Positions 1 through 5,603 of a stretch of 5,603 nt of DNA are shown here, piece by piece; position 1 is the first letter of the stretch; each line of letters starts with the position of its first letter. The DNA lies in contig JAHFFC010000070.1 in assembly GCA_023248175.1 (NCBI GenBank), positions 1-5,603 of the forward strand, given 5' to 3'. A model generated the notes under the pieces. It was not told the origin of the DNA. It did no database searches and saw nothing but the letters and a program-made list of their open reading frames with translations. Origin of the DNA: Candidatus Omnitrophota bacterium. GTDB taxonomy: Bacteria > Omnitrophota > Gorgyraeia > JACOVV01. Made by a program: the position numbers and the translations under genes.

Positions 1-1
1 T

Positions 2-1186
2 GCCGGTATCAACCCGATGGAATTAGTTGACCTTTCGGAAACGATCAGAGCATTACAGAAACATTTACTGGACCACCGAGAACTCTTTAACCTGCCGCGA
101 AAATTTAACATCGCCATCAGCGGCTGCGGCACGAACTGCTGTTATCAAGAGATCCATGATATCGGTATCGTCGCGGTGCGAATGAAACAAGAACCCAATC
201 AAATCCGATTTTTGGTTTACGTCGGCGGCAAGCCGGGACATACACCCTACTTTTCTCAACAGCTGGGCGTCTTGATTGATAAGCAAGATATCCTTTCTCT
301 CTGTCATCACATTCTTGAAATGTTTCGGGACCATGGATATCGGAATAACCGCGCACGGGCTCGGATGTGCTTCTTGATTGAAGACTGGGGAATCGAAAAA
401 TTTAGAAATGAACTCTTTCACCGTCTTGGAAAAAAACTCGATTCCGTAGTTGACTATCTTCCTTATACAGAACAGCTCGTTGACCATATGGGAGTCGGTG
501 CTCAGAAGCAGACGGGGATGTTTTATATCGGTGTCCCTATTATTGTGGGGCGTCTTTCCGGTTTTCAGATGATCGGCTTAGCCAAAATCGCGCAAAGTTA
601 TGGCAACGGCACTTTACGTTTGACCAATAAACAAAATCTCCTTCTCCCCAACATTGCCGAAGCTAATTTGGAAAAAGTTAAACAAGAACTAACAGGAATG
701 GGATTCCAGTGGGAAATCTCTGGATTGCGCGCTCATACGGTTGCTTGCACGGGAAATACTTTTTGCAAATTTTCCATGACCGAGACCAAAAATCTGGCGC
801 ATCAGCTCATCCGACATTTGGAAACAACCGTACATATCCCTCCAGATTTAAAAATCAACATTACCGGATGCCCCAACTCTTGCGCCCAGCATACGATTTC
901 AGACATCGGCCTTTTGGGAACCACAACGCGAATCAACGGACAGAGAGTTGAAGCCTGGGATATTTTTGTCGGGGGGCGGCTGGATGAGAAAAAATCGTTT
1001 GCACGGCTACTATTTGAAGCTGTTCCAGTCTCTGAACTGAACCAAACACTGGAACAGATTTTGCGTACTTACGATGAAACCAAAAAAAATAGCGAATCTT
1101 TTAGAGAATTCTGCGCCCGATTCCGAGATGATGAATTGAAACAGCTATTCTCTAAAGAAAAAGAGCCACAATACACTCTTGGGTGA
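2..1186 (+). CDS. nirA: Ferredoxin-type assimilatory nitrite reductase (siroheme/4Fe-4S), 5' truncated by window edge
   Basis: Catalyses six-electron reduction of nitrite to ammonium in the cytoplasm, normally with ferredoxin as donor. The frame is open to the left edge; the visible residues before the first ATG (AGINP, then MELVD at base 17) match the family's AGID-x-x-E-L-x-D segment, so ATG 17 is internal and the true start lies upstream. The visible 394 residues lack roughly the first 120-150 residues of a typical ~510-residue NirA. The N-terminal half shows NLPRKFNIAISG. The C-terminal half begins around GVGAQKQTGMFYIGVPI, followed by GTLRLTNKQNLLLPNI. The siroheme/4Fe-4S ligands are CTGNTFC (bases 746-766, Cys 249 and 255 of the visible part) and CPNSC (869-883, Cys 290 and 294), followed by FVGGR. 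CTGNxFC favours nitrite over sulfite reductase, but specificity is inferred. The stop overlaps the presumed ribosome-binding region of the next gene. Confidence 0.95.
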   Translation, partial: AGINPMELVDLSETIRALQKHLLDHRELFNLPRKFNIAISGCGTNCCYQEIHDIGIVAVRMKQEPNQIRFLVYVGGKPGHTPYFSQQLGVLIDKQDILSLCHHILEMFRDHGYRNNRARARMCFLIEDWGIEKFRNELFHRLGKKLDSVVDYLPYTEQLVDHMGVGAQKQTGMFYIGVPIIVGRLSGFQMIGLAKIAQSYGNGTLRLTNKQNLLLPNIAEANLEKVKQELTGMGFQWEISGLRAHTVACTGNTFCKFSMTETKNLAHQLIRHLETTVHIPPDLKINITGCPNSCAQHTISDIGLLGTTTRINGQRVEAWDIFVGGRLDEKKSFARLLFEAVPVSELNQTLEQILRTYDETKKNSESFREFCARFRDDELKQLFSKEKEPQYTLG

Positions 1187-1190
1187 AATG

Positions 1191-1547
1191 ATGAAAGAAA
1201 TCTACGCCATTATTCGACCTGGAAAAGACCGTGAGACCAAAGAGGTCCTGGCAAAATTAGGCATGATGGCTTACACGACCTTCCGTGTTTTAGGGCGAGG
1301 GGAACAAGGAGGGCTGAGATATCAAAACGACGGAGCCCCCTCTGCCAAATCCATTCCAGGGATGAAATTTCTCTCTAAAAAACTCCTCTATCTCGTCGTG
1401 GATGAAGGGCTTGTTGATATTGCCGTCGAGGCGATCATCAGAACCAATCAGAGTGGCGAGTATGGGGATGGAAAAATTTTTGTTTGTGAAATTGACAATG
1501 CCGTCCGAATCCGAACGGCAGAAGAAAACGTGACGGCATTATGGTAA
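1191..1547 (+). CDS. nifI2: P-II family nitrogen regulator, NifI2-like
   Basis: A 118-residue P-II protein. It opens MKEIYAIIRPGK and ends with the B-loop/C-terminal signature GDGKIFV (residues 92-98), then AVRIRT (104-109); these regions form the ATP/ADP site in P-II trimers. Gln39 (GRGEQGG), which in GlnB/GlnK helps bind Mg-ATP/2-oxoglutarate, is retained. The T-loop (about 37-62) lacks the YRGAEY-type uridylylation motif and has Ser at position 51. The MKEI start, the K-K-L-L-Y-L-V-V strand, NQSGxxGDGKIFV and the extended C-terminus after RT resemble NifI2 of nitrogenase operons more than GlnB. Start: ATG 1191 gives the family N-terminus; ATG 1188 adds one Met, and TTG 1179 lies inside nirA. 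GGGTGA (1181-1186) is a weak ribosome site overlapping the nirA stop, suggesting translational coupling. Assignment to NifI2 is by remembered family features, without a tree. Confidence 0.88.
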   Translation: MKEIYAIIRPGKDRETKEVLAKLGMMAYTTFRVLGRGEQGGLRYQNDGAPSAKSIPGMKFLSKKLLYLVVDEGLVDIAVEAIIRTNQSGEYGDGKIFVCEIDNAVRIRTAEENVTALW

Positions 1548-1566
1548 TAAGTGGGACATAATATAC

Positions 1567-1574
1567 GAGGAGGG
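1567..1574 (+). promoter_or_regulatory. Ribosome binding site of the NifI1-like gene
   Basis: GAGGAGGG, containing a GGAGG core (1569-1573) seven bases before ATG 1581. It decides the start: the in-frame GTG at 1551 would place this purine tract inside the coding region and would add ten residues absent from P-II proteins. Confidence 0.85.
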
Positions 1575-1580
1575 ATTTCC

Positions 1581-1895
1581 ATGAAAATGATTAAAGCCAT
1601 CATTCGTCCTGAAAAAGAATATGACGTAATCAGTGGTCTGGAAAAAGCCGGCTTTTATTCCCTGACCAAAATGGATGTCCTGGGACGAGGGCGCCAACGA
1701 GGAATCCAGGTCGGTAATACCACTTATGACGAATTGTCAAAACTGATGCTGATGCTGGTCGTTGAAGATAAAGAGCTGGAGCGTGTCACTGAACTGATCC
1801 AACAACATGCCAGAACTGGAAACTTTGGCGATGGGAAAATCTTTGTGACCGATGTTGCCCAAACTTATACGATTCGGACAGGACAGAAACAATAA
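1581..1895 (+). CDS. nifI1: P-II family nitrogen regulator, NifI1-like
   Basis: A 104-residue P-II protein starting MKMIKAIIRPEK, with AGFYSLTKMDVLGRGRQRGIQ (residues 23-43), the short T-loop GNTTYDEL, and the B-loop RTGNFGDGKIFV (78-89) ending in IRTG (98-101). Gln39 of the 2-oxoglutarate/ATP site is kept; there is no YRGAEY uridylylation motif, and the T-loop is shorter than in GlnB/GlnK. The T-K-M-D-V-x-G-R-G-x-Q-x-G-I-Q pattern and YDEL are hallmarks I associate with NifI1, which with NifI2 forms a hetero-oligomer that inhibits nitrogenase in methanogens when 2-oxoglutarate is low. Here it lies 33 bases after the NifI2-like gene and 13 bases before narB, with no nif gene visible, so its target is probably something else, perhaps a nitrate-pathway enzyme or transporter (inference). 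P-II identity is certain; the NifI1 subgroup is likely. Confidence 0.92.
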   Translation: MKMIKAIIRPEKEYDVISGLEKAGFYSLTKMDVLGRGRQRGIQVGNTTYDELSKLMLMLVVEDKELERVTELIQQHARTGNFGDGKIFVTDVAQTYTIRTGQKQ

Positions 1896-1908
1896 AAATA
1901 GAGTCGAG

Positions 1909-4080
1909 ATGAAAGTTCTCCGTCAGGCGGCTGATGACGTCGCATGGGAAGTGCAATCTCTCCCAACGGACAAAGATCTGACGTGGCGCCGCTCTCTCTG
2001 CCCTTATTGCGGTGTCGGCTGTGGCCTGTTGGTCGGCGTTGCTGAAAACCGAATCAAACGGGTACGAGGGGATGCTTCCCATCCGGCGAACTATGGCCTT
2101 CTCTGCACCAAAGGGGCTCTCCTCAATCAAATACTCGACGCCCCTGGACGATTGCTCTACCCCCAAGCGCGTGCTTCTCTGGACGCTCCTTTTCGTAAAA
2201 CCAGCTGGGAGGAATCGTTTGTCACGATCCGCCGCACCTTCCAGAGAGTGATGGAAAAAGAGGGACCCGATGCGATTGCTTTTTACATCTCAGGACAATT
2301 GATGACGGAAGATTATTACGTGATTAACAAGTTCGCTAAAGGGTTTTTAGGGACGAATAATATGGATTCCAATTCCAGGCTCTGTATGGCCAGTGCGGTG
2401 GCTGGTTACACGACCTCTTTGGGAGAAGATTGTCAGCCGGCGAGTTACAGCGATATTGAGCTGGCGGATTGTTTCTTTTTAATTGGAACCAACACCGCTG
2501 CCTGTCATCCGGTCGTCTTTCAAAGAATTAAAAACCGTAAGATAAAATTTCCTAACCGAATTAAAGTGATTGTCGCCGATCCTCGACGGACGAGAACGGC
2601 TGAAATCGCCGATGTCTATCTTCCTATCCGGCCGGGGAGCGATGTCGCCCTCCTCAATGGGATACTTCATATCCTCATCGAAGAAAACTTGATTGATTCT
2701 CAATTGATTCAAAACCATACGAACGGCTGGGAAAAAATGGTAGCGGTTGCTAAACGTTATCCCTTGGAGAAAGCAGCTGAAATTTGCGGTGTCGCCCCTA
2801 ACCTTATTCGAAAAGCGGCTCTTCTTTACGGACAAGCGAGTGCCGCCCTCTCTTTCTGGAGCATGGGGCTTAATCAAAGTATCCATGGCGTTGCCAAAAA
2901 TAACTCGATTATTAACCTTGCCCTAGCCACAGGGAACATCGGGCGGGCGGGCGCCGGCCCTTTTTCTCTTACAGGACAGCCCAACGCCATGGGGGGACGG
3001 GAAACGGGGGGACTTGCCCACCTCCTCCCCGGTCATCGTCTGATTACGAATCAGGAACACCGTCAGACGATGGAACGGCTTTGGAAAATTCCCAAAGGGC
3101 GTATCTCTCCCAAGCCGGGGCTCACCGCGATCGAATTGTTCCGCCAATTGGAGATCGGAAAAGTAAAAATCATCTGGATTATCGCGACCAATCCGGCGGC
3201 GTCACTCCCTTCTCTGCCACGTTTTAAAACCGCTCTCGAGAAAGCAGACCTTGTCATCTGCCAGGATGCTTTTCATCCGACGGAGACCACTCAATACGCC
3301 CATCTCCTTCTTCCAGCCGCACAATGGGCCGAACGGCAGGGAACCCTCACGAATTCGGAACGGCGCGTTTCTCTCTTGGAAAAACTGGTCAATCCCCCCG
3401 GCGAAGCTTTACCGGATTGGGAGATCCTCTGCCGATTCGCTAAAAGCTGGGGGTTTGAGAAACATTTTTCCTACCAGAGTACCGAAGAAATCTATGAGGA
3501 ATACAAACGTTCCACAAAAGGGACCCGTATGGACATCTCGGGAATCTCATACGAGCGCTTAAGAAAAGGACCGATTCAATGGCCCTGTCCCAACAGCGAC
3601 AGTCTTCCGGCTTCTCGTCTTTTTGCCAATCGAGTCTTCCCGACAGCCGATGGCCGGGCCCGATTTCATGCGTGGGAATATACACCCCCCGCTGAGCCAC
3701 CCGACCATGAGTATCCGTTTATTCTAACCACGGGGCGGATCCGGGATCAATGGCACACCATGACCCGGACTGGAAAGATAGAAACTTTAATGAGGAGCGA
3801 ACCTTCTCCCTTTATCGAAATCCATCCTGAGGATGCAAAAACGTTAGCCCTAAAAGAAGGAGAGACGGTCGAGATCATCTCTCGTCGCGGGAAACTGCAA
3901 GCCCCCTGCCGAATCACCCCGGATATTCGACAAGGGTGCTGCTTTGTCCCCTTTCATTGGGGTTCGCTCTGGTCTAAAGCCGTGGTCAATGAAGCGACGA
4001 TAGATTCTTTCGACCCTGTTTCCAAACAACCTGAGCTCAAATTTTGCGCGGTGAAATTAAGGAGATCATCATGCGACTGA
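1909..4080 (+). CDS. narB: Assimilatory nitrate reductase, ferredoxin-dependent NarB type (Mo-bis-MGD)
   Basis: Reduces nitrate to nitrite in the cytoplasm. With start ATG 1909 it has 723 residues, matching cyanobacterial NarB and lacking the extra C-terminal [2Fe-2S] domain of longer NasA proteins. The N-terminal 4Fe-4S motif is Cys31-x2-Cys34-x3-Cys38 with a fourth Cys66 in LLCTKG, where the Lys is the expected electron-relay residue. NSRLCMASAV supplies the probable molybdenum ligand, Cys159, as in the Nap/Nas/NarB group. Further family segments are LADCFFLIGTN, GQPNAMGGRETGG, LTTGRIRDQWHTMTRTGK (cofactor-binding C-terminal domain) and the closing DPVSKQPELK. The frame stays open back to ATG 1852, but that start overlaps nifI1 by 44 bases and lacks a good ribosome site; ATG 1909 follows the nifI1 stop by 13 bases, with only a weak GAG-type site. 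No NasB-like NADH subunit or signal peptide is seen, supporting a soluble ferredoxin- or flavodoxin-dependent enzyme. Confidence 0.95.
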   Translation: MKVLRQAADDVAWEVQSLPTDKDLTWRRSLCPYCGVGCGLLVGVAENRIKRVRGDASHPANYGLLCTKGALLNQILDAPGRLLYPQARASLDAPFRKTSWEESFVTIRRTFQRVMEKEGPDAIAFYISGQLMTEDYYVINKFAKGFLGTNNMDSNSRLCMASAVAGYTTSLGEDCQPASYSDIELADCFFLIGTNTAACHPVVFQRIKNRKIKFPNRIKVIVADPRRTRTAEIADVYLPIRPGSDVALLNGILHILIEENLIDSQLIQNHTNGWEKMVAVAKRYPLEKAAEICGVAPNLIRKAALLYGQASAALSFWSMGLNQSIHGVAKNNSIINLALATGNIGRAGAGPFSLTGQPNAMGGRETGGLAHLLPGHRLITNQEHRQTMERLWKIPKGRISPKPGLTAIELFRQLEIGKVKIIWIIATNPAASLPSLPRFKTALEKADLVICQDAFHPTETTQYAHLLLPAAQWAERQGTLTNSERRVSLLEKLVNPPGEALPDWEILCRFAKSWGFEKHFSYQSTEEIYEEYKRSTKGTRMDISGISYERLRKGPIQWPCPNSDSLPASRLFANRVFPTADGRARFHAWEYTPPAEPPDHEYPFILTTGRIRDQWHTMTRTGKIETLMRSEPSPFIEIHPEDAKTLALKEGETVEIISRRGKLQAPCRITPDIRQGCCFVPFHWGSLWSKAVVNEATIDSFDPVSKQPELKFCAVKLRRSSCD
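4059..4064 (+). promoter_or_regulatory. Ribosome binding site of narK, inside the end of narB
   Basis: AAGGAG six bases before ATG 4071, embedded in the last codons of narB. It selects ATG 4071 over the in-frame TTG at 4044 and implies that narK translation is coupled to translation of the narB end. Confidence 0.85.
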
Positions 4081-5264
4081 GTCATTTTTCTAAAACAGGG
4101 CATCCACCCACGCTTTTCTCGGCATTTCTCTACTTTGATATCAGTTTTATGGTCTGGGTTTTAATGGGCGTGTTGGGAGTCCACATTGCCAAAGACTTCG
4201 GACTTTCCGCGACCCAAAAAGGATTGCTGGTCGCCATTCCTATTTTAGGGGGGGCACTGGTACGGATCCCGATGGGAATCCTGGTTGATCGCATCGGCCC
4301 TAAAAAAACAGGAGTCATTGGGCAATTGTTAGTGATGTTTCCCTTGATCGGGGCATGGCTTTTTGCCTCGCAGTTATCGTCGCTGCTGGCGTTTGGCCTT
4401 TTTTTAGGAATTGCTGGAGGAAGTTTCGCCGTCGCTCTCCCCTTAGCCAGCCGATGGTATCCCCCTCAGTATCAGGGAATGGCGTTAGGAATTGCCGGTG
4501 CCGGCAATAGCGGCACGGTGTTGGCTTCTTTATTCGCTCCGCGCTTGGCAGAAATGTTTGGCTGGAAAACTGTTTTTGGTTTCGCGCTGATCCCTGTGGC
4601 GATCACTCTGCTGCTTTTTACTCTCTTAGCCAAGGAAAGCCCCAATCTTCCACAGCCGAAACGATGGTGGGCTTATCTGGATTTATTCAAAGAACTTGAC
4701 ACGCTTTGGTTCTGCTTCTTTTACAGTATTACCTTCGGCGGCTTTGTCGGACTGGCCAGCTTCTTGGGAATTTTCTTCCACGACCAGTATGGTTTAAGTA
4801 AAATCGCCGCCGGGAACTTCACCGCGCTCTGTGTCTTCGCCGGAAGTTTTGCCCGTCCCCTAGGAGGATATCTAGCAGATCGATTCGGGGGAATGACTAT
4901 GCTCACGTTTCTTTACAGCGCCATCGCGCTAGTCATGTTCGGTACCAGCTGGCTTCTCCCCCTCTCATGGACTCTGCCGCTATTGGTTATTGGGATGGCG
5001 CTTTTGGGGATGGGAAATGGGTCTGTCTTTCAGCTGGTCCCGCAACGATTCCAGAAAGAAATCGGCGTCATTACCGGTATCGTTGGAGCCGCGGGAGGGT
5101 TGGGAGGGTTCTTTCTCCCGACGATTCTCGGCTATTTTAAAGACGCGACAGGTTCTTACGGAACAGGATTTCTGATCTTTGCTGGGGTCAACCTGATGGC
5201 TCTCTTCTTACTCAATGCCTTGCAGAAACAATGGCAGTGGACTTTATTCACAGAGTCGCTGTAA
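4071..5264 (+). CDS. narK: Nitrate/nitrite transporter, NarK/NasA family (major facilitator superfamily)
   Basis: Inner-membrane carrier moving nitrate (possibly exchanging nitrite) across the membrane. The 397 residues form an alternation of hydrophobic segments consistent with 12 helices, and the length fits the single-domain NarK/NasA group. Family marks: RIPMGILVDRIG (65-76), where Arg65 matches the substrate-binding Arg89 of E. coli NarK; the first nitrate signature GIAGAGNSG (140-148); FARPLGGYLADRFGG (260-274), where Arg262 matches Arg305; and the second signature region, VITGIVGAAGGLGGFFLP (333-350). The start is ATG 4071, preceded by a strong AAGGAG; the gene overlaps the narB stop by ten bases. 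Position after narB indicates assimilatory uptake as the main role; export of nitrite cannot be excluded from sequence. It appears to be the last gene of the operon on this strand. Confidence 0.94.
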   Translation: MRLSHFSKTGHPPTLFSAFLYFDISFMVWVLMGVLGVHIAKDFGLSATQKGLLVAIPILGGALVRIPMGILVDRIGPKKTGVIGQLLVMFPLIGAWLFASQLSSLLAFGLFLGIAGGSFAVALPLASRWYPPQYQGMALGIAGAGNSGTVLASLFAPRLAEMFGWKTVFGFALIPVAITLLLFTLLAKESPNLPQPKRWWAYLDLFKELDTLWFCFFYSITFGGFVGLASFLGIFFHDQYGLSKIAAGNFTALCVFAGSFARPLGGYLADRFGGMTMLTFLYSAIALVMFGTSWLLPLSWTLPLLVIGMALLGMGNGSVFQLVPQRFQKEIGVITGIVGAAGGLGGFFLPTILGYFKDATGSYGTGFLIFAGVNLMALFLLNALQKQWQWTLFTESL

Positions 5265-5335
5265 CTGCTTTATCGAATCCCATTCCCCTCCCGTTCTATT
5301 TTGACGTAGTCGCCCGGATGGATGTTAAGGGGTTA

Positions 5336-5471
5336 CCTTACGCAGTGTGCTGTCATTCTGAACGAAGTTTAGCGAAGTGTGAGCTTGCACTGAGCGAGCG
5401 AAGCGAGTCGAAGTGCCTACCTCAGGCGAAAAGAACCCCATCAAGGTGGGACACAGGGGAACTGCGTAAGG
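5336..5471. repeat. 136-bp element bounded by a perfect 11-bp inverted repeat
   Basis: CCTTACGCAGT at 5336-5346 is the exact reverse complement of ACTGCGTAAGG at 5461-5471. Between them lie the GCGAAG repeat and small potential stems: GCACT/AGTGC (5387-5391 with 5412-5416), GCCT/AGGC (5415-5418 with 5424-5427) and CCCA/TGGG (5437-5440 with 5447-5450). The arrangement could be a small non-autonomous transposable or REP/BIME-like element. No clear target-site duplication is seen directly at the two ends, and no transposase is encoded. Confidence 0.55.
5358..5416. repeat. GCGAAG-rich dispersed-type repeat, two diverged half units
   Basis: Two related units follow each other: 5358-5379 begins CTGAACGAAG and ends GCGAAGTG; 5390-5415 begins CTGAGCGAGC and ends TCGAAGTG. 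The preceding TGTCATT and the CTGAGCGAAG-like core match a repeat style I know from intergenic regions of many bacterial genomes, where translation gives the false peptide HSERS. Copy number elsewhere in this genome cannot be seen from the window. Confidence 0.65.
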
Positions 5472-5552
5472 GGGAGTTTTAGGGTTATCAACGTCATCAG
5501 TCAACTTGGGGAATTTCTGTACTAATCGAAAAATAGAACCAGTCCCAGTTTG

Positions 5553-5603
5553 TTATTTATCCCACCAAGCTTTGGCTCCCTTGTCGAGGACTTGGTTCAA
5601 AGC
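5553..5603 (-). CDS. Possible C-terminal end of a convergent gene, cut by window edge
   Basis: Read on the complementary strand from the right edge, one frame gives ALNQVLDKGAKAWWDK and then TAA (5555-5553). The charged, Trp-containing tail looks like a real protein end, and the position, facing the end of narK, fits a convergent neighbour. Only 16 residues are visible and a second frame is also open for about the same length, so the call is tentative. I recognise no family. Confidence 0.3.
   Translation of the reverse strand, partial: ALNQVLDKGAKAWWDK

Larger units (their letters stand above)
5265..5552. other. Non-coding tail after narK
   Basis: A 288-base stretch without a believable gene. 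An open frame on the + strand (5231-5482) starts inside narK and runs through the repeat, giving serine/glutamate-rich peptide typical of translated GCGAAG repeats, so it is not called. I found no strong GC-rich hairpin followed by a T-run that would terminate the operon; only the repeat element described separately and an A/T-richer flank with no recognisable promoter. Confidence 0.6.

Noticed and set aside
125..142. Extra cysteine cluster CGTNCC in the N-terminal half of NirA, resembling the CxxxC of the cluster-binding half
   Set aside because: It sits at the pseudo-symmetric position of the duplicated reductase fold, and similar cysteine-bearing versions (G-C-x-x-N-C) are, as I recall, common in bacterial NirA proteins, so I do not treat it as a new metal site.
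65..487. Long open frame on the complementary strand inside nirA, and similar antisense frames inside narB and narK
   Set aside because: They lie antisense to clearly conserved genes, have no family features, and are explained as shadows of the real coding frame.
1852..1908. Upstream ATG extension of narB by 19 residues
   Set aside because: It overlaps the end of the NifI1-like gene, has no good ribosome site, and the extra residues are unlike NarB N-termini; ATG 1909 fits better.
5231..5482. 83-residue open frame starting inside narK and running through the repeat
   Set aside because: Its sequence is mostly translated GCGAAG repeat (SERSLAKCELALSERSESK), it starts inside narK, and it has no convincing ribosome site or protein family features.
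5532..5552. Possible terminator for the convergent strand (weak AACTG/TGGTT stem followed by a T-run on the complement)
   Set aside because: The stem is only about five pairs, two of them G-U, so it is too weak to call.

Overview
This window holds a compact, one-directional nitrate-assimilation operon, followed by a short non-coding tail with a repeat element. The order on the + strand is: ferredoxin-type nitrite reductase (nirA, 5' end cut off by the window edge), two P-II signal-transduction proteins in tandem, a cyanobacterial-type assimilatory nitrate reductase (narB), and a NarK/NasA-family nitrate/nitrite transporter (narK). Genes are separated by at most about 33 bases or overlap by a few bases, which suggests one transcript whose promoter lies upstream of the window.

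The genes form a complete logical path: NarK brings in nitrate, NarB reduces it to nitrite, and NirA reduces nitrite to ammonium. The two reductases belong to families that normally draw electrons from ferredoxin or flavodoxin; no donor gene is visible here. The two P-II proteins sit between the reductase genes and are the notable part. Neither has the usual T-loop uridylylation tyrosine motif. By sequence they resemble NifI2 and NifI1, the paired P-II variants normally found inside nitrogenase operons of methanogens and anaerobic bacteria. Here they occur in the order NifI2-like then NifI1-like, in a nitrate operon, with no nitrogenase gene in view. The inference is that they sense nitrogen/energy status (2-oxoglutarate, ATP/ADP) and act on one of the nitrate-pathway proteins instead of on nitrogenase.

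After narK (5265-5552) I see no convincing gene. The stretch contains a GCGAAG-rich repeat of a kind scattered through many bacterial genomes, enclosed by a perfect 11-bp inverted repeat about 136 bp from end to end. At the extreme right edge, the complementary strand reads as a possible C-terminal tail of a convergent gene.

Organism: bacterial. The NarB/NirA/NarK set plus NifI-like P-II proteins is compatible with a chemolithotroph or an anaerobe-derived lineage, but the window gives no firm taxonomic marker and I do not assign one.
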